Positions 13,001 to 24,580 are shown, numbered from the stretch's first letter. The stretch: DNA of 64,000 nucleotides from Lantana camara (GCA_037501455.1 CM074855.1:55001001-55065000), one strand, 5' to 3'. Numbers and translations are program-made. Notes: a model not told the origin generated them from the sequence alone.

Positions 13001-16000
13001 TTATCCGATAACAAGGTGTTCATCGGATATTTCGAAACAACGAGTGTCATTGCTTCAAAAGTATTAATTTGTAAAATTGGGATATGTATATGCATAGTAA
13101 GGAGAAATAACTTAAAAACATTTCATAAAGATGAAATCTCTACATATATTGTTAGAAACACATGTATTTACGAGAAAGTGATTAAATATTTCGGGAAAAC
13201 ACAAGTTCAAATTTGATCCCAACATAATATTACAATGTATTAAATCATAAATCGAATAACGAAGAACGAGAGCGTCATTATTTCAGAAGTATCAGTTCGT
13301 AAAATTGAAGTACTGAAAACAGAAATTGAAGTATTGTTGCATTTAACATAGAGTTTGAATATTCGAAAATAAGGTGTTCCAACACAATACGATTATTGGA
13401 GCATTAAATTGAGATTTAGTGAAACCTAGGTGTCTATTCGTAAAGGGCGAAGTATGATTATCCGATAACAAGGTGTTCATCGGATATTTCGAAACAACGA
13501 GTGTCATTGCTTCAAAAGTATTAATTCGTAAAATTGGGATATGTATATGCATAGTAAGGAGAAATAACTTAAAAACATTTTATAAAGATGAAATCTCTAC
13601 ATATATTGTTAGAAACACATGTAATCACGAGAAAGTGATTAAATATTTCGGGAAAACACAAGTTCAAATTTGATCCCAACATAATATTACAATGTATTAA
13701 ATCATAAATCGAATAACGAAGAACGAGAGCGTCATTATTTCTGAAGTATCAGTTCGTAAAATTGAAGTACTGAAAACAGAAATTGAAGTATTGTTACATT
13801 TAACATAGAGTTTGAATATTCGAAAATAAGGTGTTCCAACACAATACGATTATTGGAGCATTAAATTGAGATTTAGTGAAACCTAGGTGTCTATTCGTAA
13901 AGGGCGAAGTATGATTATCCGATAACAAGGTGTTCATCGGATATTTCGAAACAACGAGTGTAATTGCTTCAAAAGTATTAATTCGTAAAATTGGGATATG
14001 TATATGCATAGTAAGGAGAAATCACTTAAAAACATTTCATAAATATGAAATCTCTACATATATTGTTAGAAACACATGTATTTACGAGAAAGTGATTAAA
14101 TATTTCGGGAAAACACAAGTTCAAATTTGATCCCAACATAATATTACAATGTATTAAATCATAAATCGAATAACGAAGAACGAGAGCGTCATTATTTCAG
14201 AAGTATCAGTTCGTAAAATTGAAGTACTTAAAACAGAAATTGAAGTATTGTTGCATTTAACATAGAGTTTGAATATTCGAAAACAAGGTGTTCCAACACA
14301 ATACGATTATTGGAGCATTAAATTGAGATTCAGTGAAACCTAGGTGTCTATTCGTAAAGGGCGAAGTATGATTATCCGATAACAAGGTGTTCATCTGATA
14401 TTTCGAAATAACGAGTGTCATTGCTTCAAAAGTATTAATTCGTAAAATTGGGATATGTATATGCATAATAAGGAGAAATAACTTAAAAACATTTGATAAA
14501 GATGAAATTTGTCCATATTTTGTTAGAAACACGTGTAATTACAAGAAAGTGATAAAATATTTAGGGAAAACACAAGTTCAAATTTGATCCCAACATAATA
14601 TTACAATGTATTAAATCATAAATCGAATAACGAAGAACGAGAGCGTCATTATTTCTGAAGTATCAGTTCGTAAAATTGAAGTACTGAAAACAGAAATTGA
14701 AGTATTGTTACATTTAACATAGAGTTTGAATATTCGAAAATAAGGTGTTCCAACACAATACGATTATTGGAGCATTAAATTGAGATTCAGTGAAACCTAG
14801 GTGTCTATTCGTAAAGGGCGAAGTATGATTATCCGATAACAAGGTGTTCATCGGATATTTCGAAACAACGAGTGTCATTGCTTCAAAAGTATTAATTCGT
14901 AAAATTGGGATATGTATATGCATAGTAAGGAGAAATAACTTAAAAACATTTTATAAAGATGAAATCTCTACATATATTGTTAGAAACACATGTAATCACG
15001 AGAAAGTGATTAAATATTTCGGGAAAACACAAGTTCAAATTTGATCCCAACTTAATATTACAATGTATTAAATCATAAATCGAATAATGAAGAACGAGAG
15101 GGTTATTATTTCTGAAGTATCAGTTCGCAAAATTGAAGTACTGAAAACAGAAATTGAAGTATTGTTGCATTTAACATAGAGTTTGAATATTCGAAAATAA
15201 GGTGTTCCAACACAATACGATTATTGGAGCATTAAATTGAGATTTAGTGAAACCTAGGTGTCTATTCGTAAAGGGTGAAGTATGATTATCCGATAACAAG
15301 GTGTTCATCTGATATTTCGAAATAACGAGTGTCATTGCTTCAAAAGTATTAATTCGTAAAATTGGGATATGTATATGCATAATAAGGAGAAATAACTTAA
15401 AAACATTTGATAAAGATGAAATTTGTCCGTATATTGTTAGAAACACGTGTAATTACAAGAAAGTGATAAAATATTTAGGGAAAACACAAGTTCAAATTTG
15501 ATCCCAACATAATATTACAATGTATTAAATCATAAATCGAATAACGAAGAACGAGAGCGTCATTATTTCTGAAGTATCAGTTCGTAAAATTGAAGTACTG
15601 AAAACAGAATTGAAGTATTGTTACATTTAACATAGAGTTTGAATATTCGAAAATAAGGTGTTCCAACACAATACGATTATTGGAGCATTAAATTGAGATT
15701 TAGTGAAACCTAGGTGTCTATTCGTAAAGGGCGAAGTATGATTATCCGATAACAAGGTGTTCATCGGATATTTCGAAACAACGAGTGTAATTGCTTCAAA
15801 AGTATTAATTCGTAAAATTGGGATATGTATATGCATAGTAAGGAGAAATCACTTAAAAACATTTCATAAATATGAAATCTCTACATATATTGTTAGAAAC
15901 ACATGTATTTACGAGAAAGTGATTAAATATTTCGGGAAAACACAAGTTCAAATTTGATCCCAACATAATATTACAATGTATTAAATCATAAATCGAATAA

Positions 16001-17821
16001 CGAAGAACGAGAGCGTCATTATTTCAGAAGTATCAGTTCGTAAAATTGAAGTACTTAAAACAGAAATTGAAGTATTGTTGCATTTAACATAGAGTTTGAA
16101 TATTCGAAAATAAGGTGTTCCAACACAATACGATTATTGGAGCATTAAATTGAGATTCAGTGAAACCTAGGTGTCTATTCGTAAAGGGCGAAGTATGATT
16201 ATCCGATAACAAGGTGTTCATCGGATATTTCGAAAGAACGAGTGTCGTTGCTTCAAAAGTATTAATTCGTAAAATTGGGATATGTATATGCATAGTAAGG
16301 AGAAATAACTTAAAAACATTTCATAAAGATGAAATCTCTACATATATTGTTAGAAACACATGTATTTACGAGAAAGTGATTAAATATTTCCGGAAAACAC
16401 AAGTTCAAATTTGATCCCAACATAATATTACAATGTATTAAATCATAAATCGAATAACGAAGAACGAGAGCGTCATTATTTCTGAAGTATCAGTTCGTAA
16501 AATTGAAGTACTGAAAACAGAAATTGAAGTATTGTTGCATTTAACATAGAGTTTGAATATTCGAAAATAAGGTGTTCCAACACAATACGATTATTGGAGC
16601 ATTAAATTGAGATTCAGTGAAACCTAGGTGTCTATTCGTAAAGGGCGAAGTATGATTATCCGATAACAAGGTGTTCATCGGATATTTCGAAACAACGAGT
16701 GTCATTGCTTCAAAAGTATTAATTTGTAAAATTGGGATATGTATATGCATAGTAAGGAGAAATAACTTAAAAACATTTCATAAAGATGAAATCTCTACAT
16801 ATATTGTTAGAAACACATGTATTTACGAGAAAGTGATTAAATATTTCCGGAAAACACAAGTTCAAATTTGATCCCAACATAATATTACAATGTATTAAAT
16901 CATAAATCGAATAACGAAGAACGAGAGCGTCATTATTTCTGAAGTATCAGTTCGTAAAATTGAAGTACTGAAAACAGAAATTGAAGTATTGTTGCATTTA
17001 ACATAGAGTTTGAATATTCGAAAATAAGGTGTTCCAACACAATACGATTATTGGAGCATTAAATTGAGATTCAGTGAAACCTAGGTGTCTATTCGTAAAG
17101 GGCGAAGTATGATTATCCGATAACAAGGTGTTCATCGGATATTTCGAAACAACGAGTGTCATTGCTTCAAAAGTATTAATTTGTAAAATTGGGATATGTA
17201 TATGCATAGTAAGGAGAAATAACTTAAAAACATTTCATAAAGATGAAATCTCTACATATATTGTTAGAAACACATGTATTTACGAGAAAGTGATTAAATA
17301 TTTCGGGAAAACACAAGTTCAAATTTGATCCCAACATAATATTACAATGTATTAAATCATAAATCGAATAACGAAGAACGAGAGCGTCATTATTTCAGAA
17401 GTATCAGTTCGTAAAATTGAAGTACTGAAAACAGAAATTGAAGTATTGTTGCATTTAACATAGAGTTTGAATATTCGAAAATAAGGTGTTCCAACACAAT
17501 ACGATTATTGGAGCATTAAATTGAGATTTAGTGAAACCTAGGTGTCTATTCGTAATGGGCGAAGTATGATTATCCGATAACAAGGTGTTCATCGGATATT
17601 TCGAAACAACGAGTGTCATTGCTTCAAAAGTATTAATTCGTAAAATTGGGATATGTATATGCATAGTAAGGAGAAATAACTTAAAAACATTTTATAAAGA
17701 TGAAATCTCTACATATATTGTTAGAAACACATGTAATCACGAGAAAGTGATTAAATATTTCGGGAAAAGACAAGTTCAAATTTGATCCCAACATAATATT
17801 ACAATGTATTAAATCATAAAT
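10054..17821. repeat. Eight-monomer higher-order repeat (3,656 bp), two copies, the second with an extra monomer
   Basis: Units starting at 10054, 10511, 10968, 11425, 11882, 12339, 12796 and 13253 are matched in order by units at 13710, 14167, 14624, 15081, 15538, 15994, 16451/16908 and 17365. The second copy has nine monomers because the seventh type is present twice (16451 and 16908), and it also has a 1-bp deletion in the unit at 15538. Shared markers include GTGTAATTGC with CATAAATATGAA, ACTTAAAACAG, and AAAGGGTGAAG. The unit before the first copy (9597) is a near duplicate of the one at 10054. Confidence 0.9.
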
Positions 17822-18522
17822 CGAATAACGAAGAACGAGAGCGTCATTATTTCAGAAGTATCAGTTCGTAAAATTGAAGTACTGAAAACAGAAATTGAAG
17901 TATTGTTGCATTTAACATAGAGTTTGAATATTCGAAAATAAGGTGTTCCAACACAATACGATTATTGGAGCATTAAATTGAGATTCACTGAAACCTAGGT
18001 GTCTATTCGTAAAGGGCGAAGTATGATTATCCGATAACAAGGTGTTCATCGGATATTTCGAAATAACGAGTGTCATTGCTTCAAAAGTATTAATTCGTAA
18101 AATTGGGATATGTTTATGCATAATAAAGAGAAATAACTTAAAAACATTTCATAAAGATGAAATCTCTACATATATTGTTAGAAAGACATTTAATTACGAG
18201 AAAGTGATTAAATATTTCGGGAAAACACAAGTTCAAATTTGATCCCAACTTAATATTACAATGTATTAAATCGTAAATCGATTAACGAAGAACGAGAGCG
18301 TCATTATTTCTGAACTATCAATTCGTAAAATTGAAGTACTGAAAACAGAAATTGAAGTATTGTTGCATTTAAAATAGAGTATGAATAGTCGAAAATAAGG
18401 TGTTCCAACACAATACGATTATTGGAGCATTAAATTGAGATTCAGTGAAACCTAGGTGTCTATTCGTAGAGGGCGAAGTATGATTATCCGATAACAAGGT
18501 GTTCATCGGATATTTCGAAACA

Positions 18523-18527
18523 ACGAG
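18523..18527. repeat. Target-site duplication, left copy (ACGAG)
   Basis: ACGAG directly precedes the TGTAACACC terminus of the plus-strand retrotransposon and is repeated at 28861-28865 directly after its TGTTACA terminus. Uninterrupted monomers read CAACGAGTGTCATT here, so this is a 5-bp duplication of satellite sequence made on integration. Confidence 0.95.
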
Positions 18528-18940
18528 TGTAACACCCCGCATTTTCGGAGCAAGATACGATGTCGTTTTCGTGCCATTATATTGTTATTTAATTAACTCT
18601 CCTTGTGTTAGAATTGCTTTATTCATGTTTTAATTGTTTAATTAACTCAATTGTAATCCCATGGAAAGATGTGGACTTAACTGAAATATGTGTTTGGTGC
18701 CTAATTGCTCTTTAATTTAAATTATGTGGGCTAATTTGAGAATAATGAAAGTTGGGGATCTATTTCTAATTATGAGAAACTTAATTGGACTTAATTGGAC
18801 GCCACTTTAAATCTTTGGGGTGCTTTTATAATTACACAATCTCAAATTGGATCTATTTGAAGCCTAATTGAATTTTGGGACTCAATTGCATGACCTAATT
18901 TCTTGAGGGGCTTATCTGTAATTTTGAATAATGAGCCTCT

Positions 18941-18948
18941 TTATACAC
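18941..18948 (+). promoter_or_regulatory. Candidate TATA box of the 5' LTR
   Basis: TTTATACA lies in an AT-rich LTR start. It is followed about 25-35 bp downstream by AAACCCTAG and then a pyrimidine-rich stretch (TTCATTCTTCTTCC, CTCTCTCTC) typical of plant transcription starts and leaders. The start would be near 18970. The same arrangement recurs in the 3' LTR at 25317-25324. Position and composition support this; there is no transcript evidence. Confidence 0.5.
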
Positions 18949-18969
18949 CGAAACCCTAGTGCAGCCCAT

Positions 18970-19680
18970 TTCATTCTTCTTCCTTTTTCAGCTTTGAGCA
19001 GCCTCTCTCTCTCCCTCTTCCGATAAGCAACATCAACAGCTTCACTGCGTCACCTCCTCCGCCATCGTCTTCTGCCGCTGTGACTCAGCCATCCCCCGAC
19101 ATCACCTCCGCCGCCAACCACCACTCCCTCATCCTCTCAAACTCTCTCTCTCTCACTCCAGAGCAGCAACGCGGCAGCTTTATCTCCGCCGCAACACCTT
19201 CTTCCCCGGCGAGACCACCCCCCATCTCCGCCTTTCCGCCACCACCACGACCCTCCGCCATCATATCGCCACCTTCCAGATCTGAGAAGGGAAGCACCTG
19301 CATCGCTGTCCCAGCAACGGCGCAACAGCGGCGCAACAACCACCGCCATATCCAGAAGCCCCGCCATCTCGCCGCAGCTCCAGCCGGCCAACCACCAGAT
19401 TTAGAGCAGCGGGTACTTCCACCACCACCCGACATCACCGTCATCCGACGAGAGACCACCGCCACCGTCAAAGCTCAGATCCGACAAACCCCGCCTCCGT
19501 GGCTTTGACCAGCGCCACCATAGCCCTATTCTCTCCACCCTCGTTCAGATCTGATTAGGGCCGAAGTCATCTCCGTCAAGGCTGCAACTCAAGCAACCAC
19601 CATCATCTCAGCCAAGTATGACCACCACCGCCACCTCCTCCAGTCGCCATCACATGACCATCGGCCAAGGGTTATCCCTG
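18970..19680 (+). other. GC-rich, ATG-free putative leader within the LTR
   Basis: From the presumed start to 19617 there is no ATG on the plus strand, about 645 bases, and the sequence is rich in CCG, CCA and CTC. The open frame of 142 codons within it lacks an in-frame ATG and codes mostly for Pro, Ser and Ala, as expected from C-rich DNA. The stretch ends near a splice-donor-like GTAAGA at 19680. It reads more like a transcribed leader, possibly captured from a host 5' region, than like a protein gene. The copy in the 3' LTR spans about 25346-26056. Confidence 0.4.
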
Positions 19681-21477
19681 TAAGATCTATCCGCTACTCC
19701 CGTCCTTTACACAAACCTGAACAGGGTCGAAAACCTCCTTCTACCGTCAGATTTGCAGCGCTAAACATCACTTGAACGTCACGAATCCCTCTCTTTCGGT
19801 TTCTGAATTGTAGGCTTTCTTCCTTCCATCCTTCATTTAATTGTAATTTCGTTATTGTATAAATTATGTATGGGATGAAGATTTATATTTGTTCTTTTCC
19901 AGAACTGTGAATTGAGTTTTCGAATTTATATAGGTATATATAGTTGTTATGAGAGAATTTGTGCTGTTAATGTGATGATTTTCGAAATACATCTTGGTAT
20001 AATTCATCACGGTTCATTTAGTGATGTGCGATGTCAATCTGCAACGGTATAACTCGTATGTGCATTTCTATGTTTGATATTTGAGATAAAATCTTATTTG
20101 GTTAGACTCCAAGTTTGAATATATAATCAGGAATGAATTAATGATGATTATAACCCACGTGTGTGTTTAATCTATAACATGTTAACTGGTAATTGTTAGA
20201 GTTAGTGTAACTGGGAACCTTGAAATGGTGATTGTATAATTGGCCGAATTTTAATTGGAAGCAGGATGATTAATTGGTTAAGACCTTTGGTAATTAATGC
20301 TCGTACCGAATTGAATTGATATACCCTATTTGGTTCTACCTAACAAAGTGTTACATGTATTGCATGGTGTATATTATATTGTAATTGCCATTATGTAATT
20401 GAGCTTTTAATGGTTAGAGACAGTATATAAATTAGTTTAAATGAGAAGATAAAGAGTTAAATTTATTATGCTTGTATATATGTTAACTGCGAACTTCAGT
20501 TGTTGAAATTGAAAATGGTGCTATGGTTATTGAATTTTTGGTGATAGAGTATTGCATGCCAAACAGTAAGCTGGTGGTTGAATGAAGTTTAGAAATGGTA
20601 AATTATAAAGTTAGGAAATTTGTTATGAACTAAATATACTAATTGATAATTGTGAATCTTGGTTAGTTGGTAATTGTTCCACTAAGTGTTGGATAGTTTG
20701 TACTTGAGATGTATACATATCGTACCCTCGGGTTTGTGTATATAATCGTGTGATTAATGTCCATGCAAATCATGTACTCCTTTAACTGAAGACTCGTTTC
20801 TTGCGTGATATATGAATTGTGTTTGTCTAAGTATGAATTTATTCGATATAATATGACATTGATAAATTCTCATAATTACCAGGAAATCCCCTATTGTCTT
20901 CTATCATGCATTTATGCCTTGTATATAAAAGCGATGCGTATTTACTTATTAAGTGGGACATTTATTGTACACATGAACAAGTTCATAATATGTTTTAATA
21001 TTTCCTATCACTTCATGCCATTCCATGAACATTGCCGTGCGTCTATGTGGTTCATGTCTGTGTCGTGTCTCATGAGTACTTGTGTTTCCTCTTCTGTCAG
21101 TGGTCTCCAGGATGGGGACAACGTGATCAAGTTTGCATCGTCTTCTCAGTTTCTGCGTCTTGTCGCTTCTCAGGTGAGGTTTAGGATTTTGAATAGTTAT
21201 GCGACCTATGACCTTAATATGCTGATTTCAACCCTTGCATGCGAGTATATCTATTATAGATACGTATGTGTTGGATATGATATGTTTATGACCTTGTGAA
21301 TCAGCTCTGTTTTGGAAAATTAGATATGAAAGCATATGTAAGCTGTTTTGAAAAGTTATGCTATAAAAACCAGTTTTTGAGACATATATAAGTCATTTTG
21401 GAAAAAAACCAGTTATGTTATGATTATGTAGCGAGAATTGCCATGAAAGTTGGTATATGTTATGTTATGTTCTGTTA

Positions 21478-21710
21478 TGGGGCCCAGGAGCTACGGGTAA
21501 GGAGCCCCCGGGACGGTTAGGGCCGTCGGGGATATACCTGTGCGTAGTCTCCATCTGTATGAAAAGGATCTACCGGGACCCACCAGGAGGTTTGGTTGGG
21601 AAACGGAGTCCTGAGGGTATGAGTAGCAATCAGCACTCCCCTCGACCGTATGGATGGTTAGGGTCGCGCAACCCTACCATCACCCGGAGTTGAGGTTGGT
21701 ATGTTATTTC
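21478..21710 (+). other. GC-rich structured block in the LTR, conserved in the second element
   Basis: Holds two predicted hairpins. The first is at 21579-21600, arms CCCACCA and TGGTTGGG with one bulged T around a GGAGGTT loop. The second is at 21653-21681, arms GATGG-T-TAGGGT and ACCCTACCATC around CGCGCA. The minus-strand element has the counterparts at 38249-38267 and 38170-38197 in the same order, with changed but still paired bases. The copies in the 3' LTR of this element lie at 27953-27974 and 28027-28055. Function unknown; RNA structure is my inference from the paired changes. Confidence 0.6.
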
Positions 21711-21946
21711 TGTTTTGTTATGATATGAGGAGTTGAGGTTGGAAGCTCGTACTCGCCGAGCATATGGTATGATATGTTATGGGAATCATGAATCGGAATA
21801 GAGTTTCTGAAAATGTTTTCTAAGTATATATATGTATATATATTTGGGTTTTGCTTGAAACGCTTTGGTATGCAACACCTATTCCCGGTTCATGAGTCCA
21901 CCCTTTTGATATGTGCTGTGCTCTGTATATATATACTGTGGGTGTG

Positions 21947-22027
21947 CGTTAGCCCCCTCACTCAGTCAGTTGACTGACACCTCATTTATCTTTTAGTTTG
22001 CAGGTTCCTTTTGGCTTGAGCTAGGCG
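21947..22027 (+). other. Conserved LTR tail: stem-loop plus TTTGCAGGTTC motif
   Basis: Contains a stem-loop at 21962-21977 (arms TCAGTCA and TGACTGA), then CACCTCA, then TTTGCAGGTTC and GCTAGGCGG. The minus-strand element has the same order with stem TCAGTCC/GGACTGA, CACCTCA, TTTGCAGGTTC and GCTAGGCGG. TTTTAGTTTGCAG ending at 22003 resembles a plant 3' splice site. Whether it acts as an acceptor, a processing signal or a packaging structure cannot be told from sequence. In the 3' LTR the stem has lost one pair (28336-28351). Confidence 0.55.
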
Positions 22028-22494
22028 GAAGTGAGTCTCCTGAGTCACACTTGTCAGTCTAGTTGGTATTAGGATGCATTTGTCGCATACTTTATTTATG
22101 TTTCATACTTGAAGGCTATGTTTATGTTCTACTTAGACTTAAACCCGTGTGGGGTTAGTAAGCTAGTATTTGGATGTTAGTAGACATTATGATGATGCTT
22201 ATACTGTTTATTATGTTGGGTTATGAATTGATTCGGGACTAGGTATTTATGTTAGTTGAACCCGTCACCTGCTTTGCATGTTTTGTTTTTAAATGCTTCC
22301 GCTATCTATTGTCGTTGGTTTTAATTGCTTCCGCACTCTGAGTTTGTCAAGTTAGATCCGCCTAGCCTAGTGTGTGAGTTGGTCTCCCGTTCGCTATGAT
22401 TCGGATTCGGGTATGGACTTTCTATGTCGTGACCGGGTCTGGGTCTTAGTGCGGGGGATGTGGCATCCTCCGTTTGGGGTGTTACATCCTTAAG

Positions 22495-22506
22495 TGGTAT
22501 CAGAGC
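22495..22506 (+). other. Primer-binding site (initiator Met tRNA)
   Basis: TGGTATCAGAGC is complementary to the 3' end of plant initiator-methionine tRNA and lies 8 nt after the 5' LTR, the expected place for priming minus-strand DNA synthesis. The flanking CTTAAG and the following sequence resemble the same region of the minus-strand element. Confidence 0.95.
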
Positions 22507-22974
22507 TCTAGGTTGTAAAACCGAGCTCTTGAGTCGTGTTGAGTCTGTCTAGGTCGTACGGCATAGGAATAACTGTGCATTGCATTTGTTTGACTTGATA
22601 TTTTGACCCTTCAACATGAATTGTTTCGTGATTATATGATTGTGTGCACATTATGACTTTGATTATGCAACATCTTATTTTATGTGCTTTCTAAATTACA
22701 ACTAATTGTTGCATTTACGTGATATACTTGTTACATTTCATTTGCATCTTAATCCGCATGCATCGAATTTAGTGTTTGAATTTCAGGGTGCCCTAAGAGC
22801 CAACACTGAAATTTCCCTCCGTCAACACTCCTATTGGCACTACAACGAAAACATACCATAATTCGAAGATGAAAGGATTCTTTACCAAGATCAATGTTCA
22901 TGAAAAATGTTCAGAGTTGAAGGAATGAGATTTGCTATATTGACTTAGTACCTTAAAGTCAATTGATAGATGAA

Positions 22975-23172
22975 GTTTGACGAACTTTCGCCTTGAGGAT
23001 TCATTTATTTGAAAGTAGTCAACTTGTTGAGAGAAATGAGTCAATGGAGGAGAATTTGATCAAGTAGAATAGTTTTAAAGGAGTTTGATGAGCTTTCGCC
23101 TTGTTGATTCGTTTATTTGGAAGTAGTCACCTTGTTGATAGAAATGAGTTAATGTAGAAGAATCCGATCAAA
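22975..23172 (+). repeat. Diverged direct duplication, about 108-bp offset
   Basis: The stretch 22975-23064 recurs at 23083-23172. Shared landmarks in order are GTTTGA, CTTTCGCCTTG, GATTC, TTTATTTG, AAGTAGTCA, CTTGTTGA, AGAAATGAGT and GATCAA. Copies differ by scattered substitutions, so the duplication is older than the current insertion. Confidence 0.85.
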
Positions 23173-24210
23173 TAAGATCCGATCAAGTTCAAGGGATGTG
23201 GATAGGTAATAATGTTACTTAAGCAACGAGTTACAAATTATCGGTGAGTGTTGAAAGTTTTGGTTTCGTTTAGAATTAACAAGACAAGGTTGGTTGTTAG
23301 CTCTTTGGGTGTTTCTTCTAGATGAGATGGAAGATTCTGTTGAGATGAAAGATTCTGCTGAGGTGGGAATAGATCACTTAGATGTCGAAAGACTTTACTC
23401 AAGTTTTAGAATCGAAACCCATGAATTGCCTTGGGAAGTGCCTAATACCACAACCGTCCAACGTAACTCTGAGATAGATTTCTGATTGGCAATCGAATTA
23501 TGGGCAATTCCTTAAGGATGAGAAGACTAAGGTTTAACACATAAGTCAGAGTTCTTGAAGGAGACTGTGGATGATTCTGGTTGAGCAAGGATTATCGTTT
23601 AGTAGAGAGTTGGATGATGGACATAATTGCTGAATGGCCTCTTCACATCAAAAGATTTAAGACAAGAAGCTCAGATGACGAAGATTGTATCATTATCGGC
23701 TTAATCAACTCCTACCACTTCGTTTCAACTTCCTGTCAAGAGTTTGACACTACGGTGATCGGTACGCCAAGCATTCATGGCATTTGCATACATGCATCGC
23801 TTAAGTGTCCGTATCCTACTTCGCTTGATGTGTGTGATGACTATTGTTGTTTGAATTGTGATAACTTGGATACCTGATCTAATGTTTGTAACTTGAAATT
23901 TCTACTTGTTATAAACCGTTGCTGAAATGAATAAGTGATGCACTTATGGGAACTATTCATGCCTATGTGACTTAAAACTCTCTTGATTGCTCACTGACTT
24001 CTCATATAACCCACATATATACTGTAACCTTGTTTTATAGGGATTCCATCGCGATATCCCCCTTGAGTTGAGGTATGAGCATTGAAGCTATACTCAAGGG
24101 ACACCGATATTAGTTGTATAAGGTACACCAAACCTGTATCGCATACTTTTCTTTAAGTGTTACTATGATATGTGTATGTATGAATAACTGATCAGTGGAT
24201 TTATGTGCAA

Positions 24211-24580
24211 GGGAGACCTTAGGCTCCCTCTTTTACGTGTTGGAGAGATATAGGAATCTCTCTATTTATGTGATAGAAAGATGTTGGATTCTTTCTAAGT
24301 TTTGTGCACGAGAGATGTTGGATTCTCTTGTACTTAGATATTCGGAGATGCTGGATTCTCTTGAATCTAAGGGTTTGAGAAATTCTGGATTTTCTCAAAC
24401 TAGAATGTTTGGGAGATGTGGAAATCTATCAGACTTAGGCTGAGAGACGGGGTTCTCTCATTATGTGTTCGAGAGACGGGGTTCTCTCGCTTTCTGTGTT
24501 CGAGAGACGGGGTTCTCTCGCTTTCTGTGTTCGAGAGACGGGGTTCTCTCACCTTTTGTGCTGAGAGATGGGGTTCTCTC
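24211..24580 (+). repeat. Ladder of about ten short hairpins before the polypurine tract
   Basis: Successive inverted repeats at 24211-24228, 24243-24262, 24274-24297, 24309-24330, 24344-24361, 24373-24400, 24441-24460, 24470-24489, 24501-24520, 24533-24550 and 24563-24580. The last five are copies of GAGAGA-CGGGGT-TCTCTC (one with TGGGGT). Earlier ones have different stems that still pair: GAGAGAT/ATCTCTC, TAGAAAGA/TCTTTCTA and GTTTGAGAAA/TTTCTCAAAC, often with loops ending TGGAT. The one at 24344 is weak. The minus-strand element has an equivalent ladder in the same relative position with the same CGGGGT loop in element sense. Short frames through this region are incidental. Confidence 0.85.

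Larger units (their letters stand above)
1..18527. repeat. 457-bp tandem satellite array, block 1
   Basis: About 40.5 head-to-tail monomers of 457 bp. Taking the phase at CGAATAACGAAG, units start at 1, 458, 915 and so on. Two units are 456 bp through single-A losses (units starting at 7313 and 15538). By eye, neighbouring monomers differ at only a few to about twenty positions. The block is AT-rich and holds no credible gene. Overlapping short open frames recur on both strands in nearly every monomer, but they are by-products of homogenised repeats; the plus-strand frame begins with GTG, not ATG. The block ends at a retrotransposon insertion inside the monomer that starts at 18279. Period and uniformity fit a centromeric or pericentromeric satellite, but chromosomal location is inference. 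Confidence 0.98.
18528..22486 (+). repeat. 5' LTR of the LARD-like element (3,959 bp)
   Basis: Begins TGTAACACC and ends GTGTTACA; the same sequence recurs at 24904-28860. Layout: an AT-rich start (18528 to about 18930) with a candidate TATA box; a C-rich, GC-rich stretch at about 19030-19750; a long AT-rich stretch to about 21450 with nothing recognisable; a GC-rich structured block (about 21478-21710); and a conserved tail (about 21947-22027) shared with the other retrotransposon. Open frames inside it, such as a proline-rich one at 19080-19508 and one at 20805-21299, start with GTG rather than ATG and match nothing I recognise, so I do not call them genes. Confidence 0.95.

Noticed and set aside
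19080..19508. 142-codon proline-rich frame in the LTR, plus 128- and 84-codon frames on the opposite strand (duplicated at 25456-25884).
   Set aside because: No in-frame ATG exists for the plus-strand frame back to the stop at 18933. C-rich DNA naturally lacks stops on both strands. No domain is recognisable. It is present twice only because it lies in an LTR.
20805..21299. 164-codon frame in the 5' LTR (and 27181-27675).
   Set aside because: Starts with GTG, crosses AT-rich LTR sequence, and has no recognisable domain; its preservation between LTRs reflects the very recent insertion.
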